This document shows, piece after piece, positions 19,340 through 31,699 of a DNA stretch of 64,000 bases (position 1 is its first letter; each line of letters begins with the position of its first letter). Source of the stretch: Phlebotomus papatasi (taxonomy: Eukaryota; Arthropoda; Insecta; Diptera; Psychodidae). The notes under the pieces were generated by a model. That model saw only the letters and a program-made list of their open reading frames with translations. It was not told the origin of the DNA and did no database searches. The position numbers and the translations under genes were made by a program. Where the stretch lies: NCBI RefSeq assembly GCF_024763615.1, contig NC_077223.1, positions 100,068,627 through 100,132,626 of the forward strand. The letters are read 5' to 3'.

Positions 19340-22145
19340 GGATTAGGCACACTGACCGTCAAAACTTGTTTTCAATAAAAGTCTTTTTAGCAAAACAAAT
19401 CATTTTGATGATAAGCAGACGCATACATCATAAAATCTTAGTAAATATACAGTCAAGTAGTTCTAAATTTTTAACAGTTGATGGAAATGAAGTGTAAAAA
19501 TAGGTTAAAAAATTACACCTAAGCTTAATGAAATCTCATTGTAGGATGAAGTCTATGCTTAGATGTTATACACTTATGAACTGCGTGCAAAAATCTTAAC
19601 TTCTTACGTAAAACATATTTTGAAAATTTATAAAAATATTTATTTATAAAGTATTTAACAATTTCACTGATTTTTTGAAATCTGTTTAATGTAATACCAA
19701 GATATTGGCGTTATCAATAATTATGTATAACATTCATAAGTGTAGACTCCACCGTATTGTTTGACAATCGCAAAGTCTTGGATTACCAGCTACATTCGCA
19801 ATCAATAATCTTATTCTACAAGAAAAACGAACTAATTAGGCTGATTTATGCATGAGTATTTTAATATTTCAAAATTCACAAAACTGTGCAAACCAGTAAT
19901 GAGTCTCCTCTAGTAGCCAAATATCCCTGGATCCGAAGATTTAATCACTTCCATTCCTCTGATAGTCTTCTTGTGAGTCTCGACTAAAATAAAAAATCAA
20001 AAAGATAGTCAAAACAAAATTTTTAATGGTCAAAAGTATTATCTGTCACTAATATTGTTGTGAATGTTGCGACATAATAAGAATGGAAGGAAAGAGCAAG
20101 GCTTGCGCTAGCAATATTAAAGGCATAGGATTTACCATGAATCTTATTGATTTAGTGATAAAATTCATGAATCGTCATTGGAATGCATTTTATTTCCAGA
20201 TAGAAAAACAATGAGGATAATTATTATTAAAGTAAATTATAGTAATGTGGGGTAACTGGGTCGTTTTCCGTAGAGTGATACTTAAACGCTTATTTTTGAA
20301 CTGATGAAATTCTTTTTTACTTCTTCTAAATCCATAGAATTATTCACTGTTTCATTCAGAAACATAATATAAAAAAATTATCAAAAATATTATAGAAAAT
20401 TTATAAAATAATGATAATACTGAAATAAGTCATTTAATTAAACCTTTGGATTTAAAATACTTTTTTCACAAGAAAAAAAACAATAATTTTTTCAATCAAC
20501 CAGCTGTTATTAGCGAAAATATCACTGCTAGAAAATTTTTAGTGAAGAACCCAGCTGGCACAAGATTGAAATGAGTCGATTACACTCACTTATTTAAATA
20601 ATACAAATATTATTTTTGCTTTTTCTCAAACTTGAATAGTTTATGTCACCGTAGTGACTATAATACGGAAATAAAAATAAATGTTTTAAGTGGATCAATC
20701 ACAAACGATCCAGATAGCGAAATGCCCGGATTAGCATACTTGACTATAAGTTAACATTAAACTTTGACGGTGACAGTAAAAATTTGACGATCAATATATA
20801 ATTTTGTCTTAATCTAAATGAGTTGAATGAAATTTTTAGTTTAAGCTAAGACACGAACCAAAGCGAAGATATTTGTGCCGATCGTGACTCACTTGTGCGA
20901 CAATCGATTTGCCTGAACTGATTTGTGTGATAACGTCCGTATTTTCTAAATTAATATTGACTGCAGAAGAAATTATTAGAAACTTTTAATAAATTAAAGC
21001 TTAAGCTTGTTGTGGCTTGTGAATTAGTGTTCTTTTCCAAACTTTTTATTTGACGTTAAGTTTGAAGTTTTAAAACAAAAATTAAAATTGTTTTTTAAAA
21101 ATAAATCGCATTCTCAAAAATCTTTTAAACAACTGTTTAAAAAAAATTATACTTTAAGATTTACATATTTAGCCGTGACTCACACCATAAATGCAAAATT
21201 GTAGATTCTGCAATCTGTGATCGTGCTGAAATTTTCTCATTGCACATAGCTCTGTACAATACAAAGTGCATAGAGACAGTAAGATTTAAATGAACTTACA
21301 GCTACATTTTAAATGCATGGTTTGCATCACAGCTTAATGATATGTGTCTCTGCTTACTGTTTTTCAATTTTGGTGGTTTAAAAAGATTCTGTCATTTCAA
21401 ATAAATTTGAATTTCAAAACTTACGACAATTTTTAAACTTATTTCACTCTAGTCTGAAAAATATCTTCCTGGCAATTGCAATTCTTCTTTTCGAGACAAT
21501 TTCAGCACATTCCAGAGATACAGTTCCCATGGTGAAAAAAAGGAGAGAAACAGCACAAGTTTTGTAGCAAAATCATCGACATGTTTTCGAGAATCTGAGG
21601 TTGTCTTTTTTTCCCGCGTTTTATTTAAGAAATATTAGAAGGCAAAAAAAAAGAAACAAGGACTGAGAAGCAGCACAAACAATTCTTGTGTACATTTATT
21701 GTACACTATTTATGAGAAGGTAATGTTTATCTCCATTTGCACGGCGGGAGGGCCATGTTTTCACATTTCAATGGCGAAAAATCAAACAAAGAAATTCACC
21801 CATTGGCAAGTTTAACATTTTATTTAAATTTATTTATTAGACAGAATGGAACATTGAGAAAAGAAGAAGTTTTCAGCACATATCTGGAGTGTAGATAAAA
21901 TATCGAAATGGTTATCGCTCAATTTACCAAAGTATAGCTTCAATTTTAATCAAACAAAAATATTTATGAACATCCAGATATTCTCAATGTTAGTCAACTT
22001 CTACAATTATCACATTGAAGTGGCATATCAATTTCTATTGTAGGGATATTTTCTGCATCTCTCAATTGATTCTCAATGCTCTTGAATGTGAATTTGTTTG
22101 ATTCTTTAGCGCAATTTCCATCACTGAAAATGTCTCTTGATGTAG
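19340..22145. other. No gene seen
   Basis: AT-rich sequence without long open frames, obvious repeats or recognisable motifs. A GTGGGGTAACTGGGTCG segment near 20248 is faintly like the inner end of a TAGGG element but has no partner. Confidence 0.5.
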
Positions 22146-22342
22146 GAAAAGAACACGATGGCAGAAGAGAACAGGGGAAAATCTTCGATTCAAAATGGTA
22201 TCAATGAACATTTCTGGTCATTGTTTCTTATTATGGTTGACACTGGAGTCTTGAATTCTGACCATTTTCATGCGCTGGCGGAGTCTGTGCAAGAAGTTGA
22301 GATGGCGCCAATGATAAGATTGCAGGGAAAAACAATAAATTG
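22146..22342 (+). CDS. Weak internal-exon candidate, unrecognised
   Basis: An acceptor (CTCTTGATGTAG, ending 22145) and a donor (AATTG|GTGAGT, at 22343) bracket 197 bases open in one frame: EKNTMAEENRG near the start and VQEVEMAPMIRLQGKTIN near the end. The piece starts in phase 0 and ends in phase 2. Composition is less AT-rich than the flanks. No domain is recognised. It could follow the exon at 1925-2119 in frame, but 20 kb of transposons separate them. Chance sequence is a real alternative. Confidence 0.3.
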
Positions 22343-22593
22343 GTGAGTTAAATCTCATCAGGTAGACTTGCAGTGTATATTCACATCTTTTATCTCGTTG
22401 TTTTCTTTTGTCTCCAACATTTATCTCCACTTGCGAGATTTGAAAAGAACATGGCAAGAGAAAGACCAAAATTGACCGAGAAAGAAAATCACTAGCATAA
22501 AATTTCATTTCAATTGCCAATCCCAAAAAACACTCAGAAAAAGTGCGGTAAGACTATTGATATGGAATGTGAGCAAGTTTAGTACTAAAAGTT

Positions 22594-22910
22594 TCTAACA
22601 GCTTTGTTTCTATCTAACTGATTCAAAAATATTCAACTTCATTTATTTCGTTTTTAGTAAAAGGTTTTTAGTACAAAATTTCTGTAGAAATTAAAAACGA
22701 AAAATGTGTTATTTCTTTCTCTTATAAAGTTCTGAAAAATTCTGAAAAGGTTTTTAATAGCTTTATTTCTATCTAACTGATTCAAAAATATTCAACTTCA
22801 TTTATTTCGTTTTTAGTACAAGGTTTTTAGTACAAACTTTCCGTAGAAATTCAAAACGAAAAACTAAGAAAAATGTGTTATTTCTTTCTCTTAAAAAGTT
22901 CAGAATAATA
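22594..22910 (+). repeat. Tandem duplication of about 159 bp
   Basis: GCTTTGTTTCTATCTAACTG begins at 22601 and its copy GCTTTATTTCTATCTAACTG at about 22760. The match continues through ATTCAACTTCATTTATTTCG, GTTTTTAGTACAA and TGTGTTATTTCTTTCTCTTA. The second unit has a small insertion (AACTAAG). An old local duplication. Confidence 0.85.
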
Positions 22911-23517
22911 TAGATTTGTGGAACTGTTAAATTTGTGCTCGTAGAACTTCTCCCACCAAACAAAATTTTTAGACATAATTTAGTACATCTTAGAAATTAC
23001 AATAGAGGAGCACTAATATTGAAGCCTAAAATAAAACACTTCTTAACGGAGTTATGCTTAATATATTAATCTTTCCATTCCAATTCATTTCTTGAAATCA
23101 GAAAATTGATTATAACTTTGAATTTAGTACAGTATGATCTATTCTTTTAGTAACAATTTTCAACAGTAATTTTCATAAAATAAATCAGTAAAAATATTGT
23201 ATGTCTATATTTTACAAGGATATTATCTTTCTTTGATTACAAATTTTTCACAGATTGTTACATAGTATACGGATTTTAGTACATATTTAAAATTAGAACA
23301 CCATGTAAATTCAATAGTACAAAAATTTTATTAACAATTATTTTTAATTTAAATGTGTCTGAAAATAAAAGTTCTGAAAACATTTTTCAAATCAGAACAG
23401 ATGTACTAATTTAATTTAGTACGGGTTATTATTAATATTTAAAAAAAAATAGAACTACATTTCATATATTGCATCATTTTGTCACAAAATTGAATGTCGA
23501 GCTATACCTAATAATTC

Positions 23518-24247
23518 CCCGTCAAATCATTGCTCTACCTGCCGATTTTACTCGGAGGTTTTTTGAATTGTAACGGTATATTCTAGTACATTTAAAGAAA
23601 TTCTGTAGATTTTCGGCAGAATTTCTGCCTGAAAATCTGAAAATTTTCGGCAGAAATTCTTCAGAAAATCTGCAGATTCTCGGCAGAATTTCTGCATAAG
23701 AAATCTGCATAGTCTCCATTGTCTCAACAAAAATATTGTTGATTTATCAAGAAACTGCAGCAGTTACAAAGAAAATGGTATGCTCTTCAAGACAAAAATA
23801 CTAATTTCTTAAAAATCGTCTATGAAATGATACAAAAACACGAAATTTAGGTCGAAACTCTGCTTAAAGTTTTCACTTCACTATTCTCTACTTATAACAC
23901 GACGTCGCAGAATTCTTTATTTTATATAAACACTGTGATATCACCAAGAATAACTCTATTGAATTTTGCAAACAAAAATGAAAAATATTCCATCTTTTCT
24001 GACACAGCTGTCTGGAAGGTCTGGAATGTAGATAAAAATCTACAGAAAATCGGCAAAATATCTACAGAAATTCGTCAGAGTATGCACCAAGATTCGTCAG
24101 AAAATCTGCAAAAATTTCTGACGAATTTTGTCCCAAGCCCAAATAAAATTCGTAGGAATATCTACAGATTTCTCGGCAGATTTTCGGCAGAGATGTAGAT
24201 ATTTTCTGCGGAAATCTGCAAGATATCTGACGAAATTATTTGACGGG
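23518..24247. mobile_element. Foldback element packed with short CGGCAGA/TCTGC repeats
   Basis: Ends are CCCGTCAAAT at the left and ATTTGACGGG at the right. Towards both ends the sequence is crowded with short related words in both orientations: TTTTCGGCAGAA, AATTTCTGC, AAAATCTGCAGATT, ATTCGTCAGA, ATATCTACAGA. Left cluster about 23560-23710, right cluster about 24030-24240, with a quieter middle. Length is 730 bp. No coding frame. It resembles foldback-type DNA elements, whose arms are made of short subrepeats. Confidence 0.7.
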
Positions 24248-25516
24248 TCAATTTTTGTAATTTAGAACAATGTACTAAATTCGTAATATTCCTCTATGCA
24301 ATTTTTGCCCAAAAATTTGTCTCAGTGATTAAACTACCACTTTTAAATGTTTTGTTTTGAAACAGAGATATTTAGGATTGGTGATTTCTTTCACTGTGTG
24401 ACTCCTCTTCTAAAATTCTTTCTATTTATACAGCAATTCATGTTTAACCATTTTCCAACATTGCAATTGAAGATATTGAACTGAGGGGAGCACGAAGGTG
24501 GGAGAGGATTGCAATTTTTGGATGCAACTGGGAGAGAAATACCCTAAGCAAGGAACTTTTAACCTTTTGCTTTCTTTGCGCACTCTGGTATCTCCATGCA
24601 CTTAACAGTTGTAAGCGCATGTTCCTCCTGCAACATGCCAAGAACATGGCACCGTGGGGTGCAACATAACTCGAAAGAGATGAACGGAGATTTGTACGTT
24701 AACGATTTTATACAGATATACAACTCCTCGGACTTTCTGTACCCAATGGGCTCTTTGCAATATTGAAAGAGAGGAAACATAAAATATTTAGCTCACATTG
24801 CCAAGAAAAGAGGGGTTGGGTGGATTGAGAGGAGAGGAAAAGAAGTTGTGTGCCCCAAAGGAATGAATTTCAAATTGATGCAATCGTCAGAGATTTTCTC
24901 ACGGAAAACTTTCCAGCATACACAAAAGCTCCCCGCCAGGAATCCAAAGGGAAAAACTCTCATGAAATTTTTTTTGAGGAAGAAAATCTCTGGATGTCTG
25001 ATAATGATTTATGATCATCTCGCACCAACACAGTGCGACTGACTTAAATTGTGTCCTTATAGTCTATCTATGGCGTGGCGACACGTGGCTGGGATTCCCA
25101 TAAATCTCACGCACGCGAGGACCCCAAGGAGTCACTCAGTTATCTGCAAATGGTGAATCCGATGAAACATCCTCTTCAATTATTATGCTTTCAAACACAA
25201 ACAATATTTTTTTCTCTCCCAATAGCATTATTTATTTAATTTCTCTCGCCCACCCATGGCCTATGGCAGGAAGGGAGGAACCAAGGATGCTTCCTGGTAG
25301 AGGGTACAAAAAAATAACAAACCACAGAAATGCCCTCAAATTGCACAAGAAACGGATGGAAGAGGTAATGAAGGATTGTTAGCAATAAAATTGTGACAAT
25401 TTTTGCAATTAGCATTGAATAGGGGTTTAAATAAATTTAAAATGAATTACTTGAAGGTCCTTGTATAATCATTGATGTTTCCAAATAAAAAAATAAACCA
25501 AGATATGAATTAAAAC
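24248..25516. other. No gene seen
   Basis: Non-repetitive sequence of mixed composition. Short frames (for example 24444-24647 and 24559-24780 on the minus strand) overlap each other and lack domains. No repeat boundaries noted. Confidence 0.45.
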
Positions 25517-25848
25517 TACAGTAGAGTCTCTTAAATCTGAATCTCTCAAATTCGAAAGACTTTGGATTCAAAATGTAAATTGTGGGGTTATATTAAAAAA
25601 AATCGTATTCTGGATGAATGAAAATCATATTTATGTGCTTCTTCCTGAATGTTTGCATACATTATGATCGTATAAAATAAAAAGAAGTATGATACTATTA
25701 AAACTTGTGAGAAAGTATAGGAATTTGATTCAAAGTACAATTTAATCTCACATACATTTCGTTGGTTTTGAAAAAATCGTTCGAATTTGGGAGGTGAGAA
25801 ATTTCAAAAATAACCCTTGAGCATTCGAATTTAGAAGACTCTACTGTA
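25517..25848. mobile_element. TA-flanked CAGTAGAGTC element (pogo/Tigger-like ends)
   Basis: TA-CAGTAGAGTCTCTTAAAT at the left pairs with GAAGACTCTACTG-TA at the right. The word AAATTCGAA recurs inside the left arm and twice near the right (TCGTTCGAATTTGGG, GCATTCGAATTTAG). CAG termini with TA duplications are usual for pogo/Tigger relatives. Length is 332 bp, with no transposase. Confidence 0.75.
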
Positions 25849-26139
25849 AATTTGAGAAAATAACTTAGAATATATCTCAAAATTGTTTAAAATCTAAATA
25901 AACAATAAACTTTCCCTTCATTGTATGATACAGAGTGTCGTAGGAGAGAGCCTGCATATTTTTGACGCGAGTAATTTGAGATGCGGTGGATTATTCTTTG
26001 ATTATTTAAATAAATGTGACAAAAACACTAATCGAGTCATTTTAGTAAAGTTTATCCTAGTCTTAGCGTTATGCAATTCTAAATTAATTTTGTGAGTTGT
26101 TGAAATAATGCCTTTAAAGTCAAAACATAAAAAATGTAT

Positions 26140-27300
26140 CGAACATTCCAGCTCTCTCTTACTGAATATACTGATATGTCTGGATCTAATATGTCCATGT
26201 CGATATAGTATACCGATTCATGACCGATTAAGTTCGATGCAGTCGGGTTGGAAATTTAAAGATCTTTCAAAAAAAAAAACAAATTTAAGCAAATCTAAGT
26301 AAATTTAAGTGACCTATGTGCATATGTCGACCGCTCAGAATAAAAAACGAACAACTCGCAGTGGGCAAATTTTACAGGAGAGCGATTTGAAGCTCACATT
26401 TTACATGCAGAGTATAGGTTTTTTTAGATTTAAAATCTTTATACCATTGAAAATAATTATCTTTCAAGTATAATATTCACAGGGAAGGTAGAGGGTATAA
26501 AGAAGTATCCAAAAAGAGAATAAAAGATTTTTGTAAAAAATCGAGTTGTTCGACTTATATTCTGAGTGATCGATATATAGTCCTAAAATATACAACCAAT
26601 GAAGGGATATTCCATGGTGTTTATCCCGGAGGTTCGAATCGACGCTAAAATGGTGATGGCCGCATGGTGAGTGGGGAAGAAAACAGAGAGGACAATAAAA
26701 TTCAATTCAATTCAATTCAATCCGCTGAAAAATAGGCTCTCCAAAGTGGTTAAACTTTGATCTTAGAAAATTCTATATCGAAATGGTATTCGAACACATA
26801 TGTCTAAAGACTACTAAAATATATTCGAAAATGAAAAAAATATTGTATAACTTTGTTCGACAGAGAAAGTTGACTTGTGGGGAGGGGGTCACAGAAGACC
26901 GTAAGTTTATATCTCTAGCCGTTTGGCAACTAGGATGGTGAGAAGTTGAAAAAAAAGTCGATTGTGGAAACTGCTCTCTCTCTTGGAGTTCGAGCAGTTA
27001 AAATCGTAGGAGTCATTTTCAAAATAAACCAAGAAAACATGGTCTTGAAGGGATAGGAGGGTAGTTCGGGTAAAATGAAAAAGGACTGTCTTAGATAATG
27101 TTTACTTGCGGGGGGTCGTCGAAGACCGGAAGTCGATATCCCTTACCACTTGGGCTCTAGGCGTGTCAGAAGCGTTCGGACAAATAGAAAATATTTTTGA
27201 AAAATTATTAAAAAAGATATATCAATTACGAGTACTATACTGATTCATGACCGATTCAGTCGGGTTAGAAATTTCACGATCTTTAAAAAAAAAGAATTAT
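26140..27300. repeat. Unclassified dispersed repeat with internal direct copies
   Basis: GATTCATGACCGATT...CAGTCGGGTT(G/A)GAAATTT followed by ATCTTT and an A-run occurs at about 26214-26280 and again at 27239-27295. A second pair, GGGGGTC(A/G)...GAAGACCG, lies at about 26884 and 27109, and its reverse relative at 12160-12310. A retroelement tail (26600-26722) sits inside. Boundaries are not clear. Confidence 0.5.
26600..26722 (+). repeat. 3' tail of a LINE/SINE-type retroelement
   Basis: CCCGGAGGTTCGAATCGACG, then GGTGATGGCCGC, then ACAATAAAATTCAATTC with a (TTCAA)n tail. The core matches the tails at 2442 (-) and 35800 (+). A GGTTCGAATC B-box-like motif raises the possibility of a SINE, but no A box was seen upstream. 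Confidence 0.5.
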
Positions 27301-27818
27301 TTTCTTAAAATCTTTACCAATTTATTTTGATAGTTACACCAAACTAGATTCAACAAACAATTTATTTATTTTTAAATAATTTATTAATATGACTTTTTTA
27401 ATTATCAATTAGATTTGCAATTTACTAAATTATATGACTAATCTAATTCAACATTTAGCATTTAGACACTGAGTTATTTCCAGAAGCTGAATTAAGCTAT
27501 AGTTAATTAATATTTACAAATATTCATAAAACATAAATCGTTTTGATTTTGTCCTAAATTGTCAATGGCATTGATTTGAATTTAAGTATTATCATCATTA
27601 TCATCGTAGTTTTTATCCTAGCTTCTTCCTTGCAAACATCGCCGCCATAACGTCAATTCTAACATCTAGTACGAAAAGAACGGAAAATCGAATATGGTGG
27701 CGGCATTACTTGTGGTCTGTCTGTACTTATGGCCTCCTCGTAAAACACTTTGTGATTTGAATATTTTTGTGATTGGGAAATGAATCTCAATACCCAACTT
27801 ATTTTCTTAATTTTGAAG

Positions 27819-28033
27819 TAGGGGAAACTGGGGCACCACCAAACACGAGGTAGCACCAAATACAAATTTTTATTTCTTAACTACTTGGACTATCTCAACC
27901 ATTTCTTCAGTAGACAAGTATCCTTATAGTGCCTATAAATTCCTATAGGACCTGTCCTTTAGAAGTCGAATATCTGATAAAAATCGCAATGTTGGGTGCT
28001 GCCTCGTGTTTGGTGGTGCCCGAGTTTCCCCTA
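27819..28033. mobile_element. TA-flanked TAGGG element, CACCAAACAC family
   Basis: Each arm begins TAGGGGAAACTGGGG (right arm: CTCGGG) and then carries two 17-bp units. Left arm: GGGGCACCACCAAACAC then GAGGTAGCACCAAATAC; right arm in reverse: GGGCACCACCAAACACG then AGGCAGCACCCAACA. The interior (CTATAAATTCCTATAGG, ATCGCAATGTT) is shared with 51695-51913, whose words differ. Length is 215 bp. Confidence 0.9.
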
Positions 28034-28056
28034 TAATTTTTTTATAAAAAAATAAA

Positions 28057-28276
28057 TAGGGGAATGTAGGCATGATTCGTACAAAGTGAACCTCCAAATG
28101 ATGTGAATTTTCTCTTTATTTGCAAAGAGCTGACTTACCATTTCTCATCTCGTTTCATGAGCTTAATAATTATCTATCTTATGGCTAGGAAATGACGAAC
28201 TAGCTTTTTGTAAACAAAGAGAAAATTTGAGGTGTTCGAAAGTTCACTCTGTTCGATCCATACCAACATTCCCCTA
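28057..28276. mobile_element. TA-flanked TAGGG element, TCGAAC family
   Basis: Ends read TAGGGGAATGTAGGCATG (left) and TAGGGGAATGTTGGTATG (right, reverse complement). In the right arm the word TCGAAC recurs at a 17-bp pitch (GGATCGAAC, then AACTTTCGAAC). Length is 220 bp, and only 23 bp separate it from the previous element. Confidence 0.85.
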
Positions 28277-28418
28277 CGCTTATATTTTGGAGAAGTTTAT
28301 TTAAATATTAAACATTTTTATATATATCTCACTTAATTCACTTTTTGTTTAAGTTGCATAAAGATAAATTTTAAAATTGTATAAATTTATAAAATTTTGT
28401 ATCTCTAAGTTTCCTTTG

Positions 28419-28451
28419 CGTCCCATTGAGGCCTTGTTCCTCAATGGGACG
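28419..28451. repeat. Perfect 13-bp-stem hairpin
   Basis: CGTCCCATTGAGG (28419-28431) and CCTCAATGGGACG (28439-28451) pair perfectly around a 7-base loop. It stands out in an AT-rich setting and belongs to no element recognised here. Confidence 0.7.
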
Positions 28452-28606
28452 TAGTGCCTTCTAAGTAAGTTTTGCTTGAAGATACGATTGAATAGCGTTC
28501 TTCGTCTTAGTAAATTGAAAATTTTTATCTAAACATTAGAATTTAAATATTTTCTTTGACAAAATAAAAGATTTTTAATATAATCTTTAGGCCACATTAT
28601 CTGCAA

Positions 28607-28826
28607 TAGGGTAAAATGGGGTAATTTGGAACCATTTATAATTTGGGACATTTGAGATTTTCTCACTGTTTTAGAGATTCAAAAGGAAGATATCTGTTCC
28701 TTCTCTTCTTAAACGTCTTTCTCTTCTATTTTGCGGTCTTTGTTTTCTCTTTACTCATCTGAAACAGTGAGAAAATTTCAAGTGTCCCAAATTGTAAATG
28801 GTTCCAAATTACCTCATTTTACTCTA
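28607..28826. mobile_element. TA-flanked TAGGG element, AATTTGGAAC family
   Basis: The left arm starts TAGGGTAAAATGGGGTAATT. The two words are TGGGGTAATTTGGAACC and ATTTATAATTTGGGACA, at a 17-bp pitch. The right arm repeats them in reverse (TGTCCCAAATTGTAAATGG, TTCCAAATTACC) and ends CATTTTACTCTA. Length is 220 bp. Confidence 0.85.
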
Positions 28827-30963
28827 TGCTATTGTAACCCTATGCTATGTAAAAACCTGTTTTTTAAGTATCGTAGATGCGAGTAATTTCCTTCTCATGG
28901 GGTGACTTTCTATCACTTGAAGATGGTCTTTACTGATCATGCAAGTTATAGATAGGATCAGAGAAGATCATCCTTAAGTGCTAGACCTAAAGAAAACCTT
29001 ACAAACAGTAAGGTGATGAAGTCAAATTCGGATCTACTATAACAAAACCTTTTAGGCCTTTTGCCAATAAAGCAATTTTATTCAAATTCTGATAAAGTTC
29101 CTACAAAGAGCTTTCATTGCCTGATTGAAGGAAACATCATTGAGTGGCTCAAATGTGTTTGAATTTCTTGGTAAAGTGTTTAGGTCTTGATGTGTTAAAT
29201 TAATGGCAGAATTTAATTATCGCCTTTTGTGCCTTATGGTTTCTGTCAATCGTCCCAGAAGATTCTTGAGTCATGTTATCATCTCATCATCGAGTCCAAG
29301 TGTTGGGTCTGGGTTGAAAGACATTAGAGGTCTGAGGGTGCTAATGAGACAGCTTGTACCATATGGATGAGTGTCAGTTGGTGTCAGTCGTTAAAAATCA
29401 ACAAGGACAATATTATAGCCACAATTGACATCCTCTCGATGGAGTGTGCGACTGTGAAGAATGAAATTAGATTCCATATTCGCATGGGAAACACTTACAC
29501 TGCCTGGAGAATGCTATAAATTCTAACCACTTACGATTGTCCCGGACATTTGGGGTTGGGGTTGTTCGATGTGACGGAAAAAAAATAATGCAAAATAGCT
29601 GATATGTTGAGCAACTTCCGGATGAGGAGGCCGATGGTGCAGAATGATGATTAGCATAATTGTGCCATTACTGGCTTATGCATTCCCGGACCAGGGATCT
29701 CCTGCAGGGCTGAACCCAGGACATTGCCAACACATGTATATAGCACGTGGACAGAGGACGAATCCGAAGGCGTGTGAATGGGTGGATTTTCCAAGTGATA
29801 TATTTCACAATTATTTTAAGAATATGACCAATGCAGACAATTTTATTTTTATTCGCACATTTTAATTTTATTTTTCCTCTGCTCTGGCACAGAAAAGACC
29901 TCATTACTGTGATGGAATATTTATTGCAGAATGCGGAAAATGGGGATTGCAAATTCACAAATTCATGTATATACGTTGGAAAAATATCAGGAAAAGTCCC
30001 AAGTAACTTCACTAGTAAATTAAATTGTCGTAATCAGCCGTCTGCACGGATAATAAATGCCCAAAGCTAATTCCTTTCACATATTTAATTTTCATCCCAA
30101 TTCCCATCTCATGCTACAACAAAAATAAAAATTTCCCAAACACTGTAAAATCACGGAAAAAACTGCTTACAGTGCAGCTTTTTTTTTTAGTTAAACCATT
30201 CTCATCCGTATCAATAAATATCGACTGTCAAAAATATAATTTAATTTGCTGCAGTGTTATATAAATTGTCAATTGCAGTATACATTAAGGATGTTGAGAA
30301 ATTTATCGGTAAAAGAAATGAAGATTAAAAACTGTGGGATGAAAAAAAAGGCATTTATTTGCTAACTGGCAGTACAAAATCGTGACCAATAAAGCTGCAG
30401 TCATTTATTATTTCCCGCCACATTTGCATTAAATTTCATGTTTGTACCACAAGCAAAATTGGTGTTGTATTTGTCCAATTCATTGTTATTCAACTAAAAT
30501 GCACCAGGAGTATAATATTTTTTTTTTACAAATAAATTTTCCCATGACAATTTTTAAATGAGATTTTATTTTTTACTTTGGAAGCGACTGAAATTTTGCA
30601 ATATTTTTCTCATTTTTCTTTAGTTGTTGGTTGTAGTTGTGGAAAATGGGAAGGGGTGGGGTAATTTTTGCAAAAGCTAATGATGTCCAAGAATTTGAGG
30701 TAAAAGATCTTTAAGAAGTCAAATCTAGAGAGAGAAACTCAATAAACACCCAGCGAAATTCAAATATAATCATTTCATTTCATGGAGTGAGAGTAGAATT
30801 TTTAATTGGTTTAATTAATTTGTAAGTGGTTCACTGGTAAAAATAAAAGGATCAAATTGAAAAGGATGGATTAAATTTGGATCAATTTGATCTCTTTATT
30901 TTTACCACTATTAATTTAATTAATAATTGATTAACGTCGTGTAACAAGTCAAACAGATCATGT
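28827..30963. other. No gene seen; partly unique sequence
   Basis: The part from about 29200 to 29520 is less AT-rich and non-repetitive and might hold regulatory DNA, but no definite motif is claimed. Frames at 29644-29865 (+) and 29668-30012 (-) overlap on opposite strands and have no known domain. Confidence 0.4.
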
Positions 30964-31150
30964 GACCTCTAATAGCTCAGTTCGTAGAGCACTCGTCTAG
31001 TTAACGAAATAATGAAAGGTCTCTCGTTCGATCCTGAATAGAAGTAGGAATTCTTCCTACTTCCACGCCAGAGAAAACTGGATAATTTAAGTGTAATTTG
31101 CTCAGATTGACGATTCTTTGTACATAAATACAATTGACATCGAACAAAAA
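30964..31150 (+). mobile_element. tRNA-derived SINE (SINE-2)
   Basis: The head is strongly tRNA-like: AATAGCTCAGTTCGTAGAGC forms an A box, and CTCTCGTTCGATCC (about 31021-31034) a B box. A short body follows with an inverted TAGGAATTCTTCCTA stretch, and the end is near ACATAAATACAATTGACAT. Too long between boxes and without a matching acceptor stem, it is not a tRNA gene. Confidence 0.6.
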
Positions 31151-31195
31151 GTTCACAAAATTCTGACAATAGGATTTTTGTCTATAAACTCAAAG

Positions 31196-31344
31196 TTCAC
31201 CCTTTAAGGACGAGAGGGTCAAAAATCGGGGGTCAGAAAAAAATCACTTTTTCTGACTTTTTAGTGCAATACACAACTTTAGATGACCGTAGGAAAAATT
31301 TCATTTTTAAGTCACCATTGACCCAATTGTTCTTAAAGGGTTAA
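31196..31344. mobile_element. Short piggyBac-like TTAA element
   Basis: TTCA-CCCTTTAAGGACGAG at the left (TTAA mutated) and TTCTTAAAGGG-TTAA at the right bracket 149 bp. It is a deleted member of the family at 61737-62260. Confidence 0.65.
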
Positions 31345-31398
31345 AACGTGTAATTTCATCCATTACAGAACACGCCACGGACCTACGATGAAAAGAAT

Positions 31399-31662
31399 AG
31401 CTCTGGCACACCTTTTAGATCAGAAAAATTTCATGAAATCAAAATTTACATTCCTTTCTTGCTCACACGCTTTCCAGACGTTTATTTAATTCTTTTGCTT
31501 TTCAAATTCGATTGAGCTAAATTTAATTTATCGTGATGTCTAAAAAAAAGAAAAAGGGTGCGAAAGAATGAGATAGACATATGAAAAACCTTTGAGAAAG
31601 AAAGAGGATCAAATTTCAACTTCATGAAATTTTTCTGATCTAAAAGGTGTGCCGGAGCCATA
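31399..31662. mobile_element. GGTGTGCCGGAGC element, copy 1
   Basis: GCTCTGGCACACCTTTTAGA at the left mirrors TCTAAAAGGTGTGCCGGAGC at the right. The inverted repeat continues inwards (TCAGAAAAATTTCATGAA). TA flanks both sides. Copies of about 264 bp lie at 33053 and 44639, and a fragment at 62521. Confidence 0.85.
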
Positions 31663-31699
31663 AGGAACCTTTTCTAAGAGTTTTTTGAAAAGATGAACA

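Noticed and set aside
23518..24247. A CRISPR array, because of closely spaced repeats
   Set aside because: Repeats are degenerate, occur in both orientations, have no uniform spacers, and the genome is eukaryotic.
29644..30012. Overlapping frames on opposite strands as a gene
   Set aside because: Neither has a domain or splice context; the pair overlaps almost completely.
30964..31034. A functional tRNA gene
   Set aside because: A and B boxes are present, but the acceptor stem does not pair, spacing is long, and a SINE body follows.
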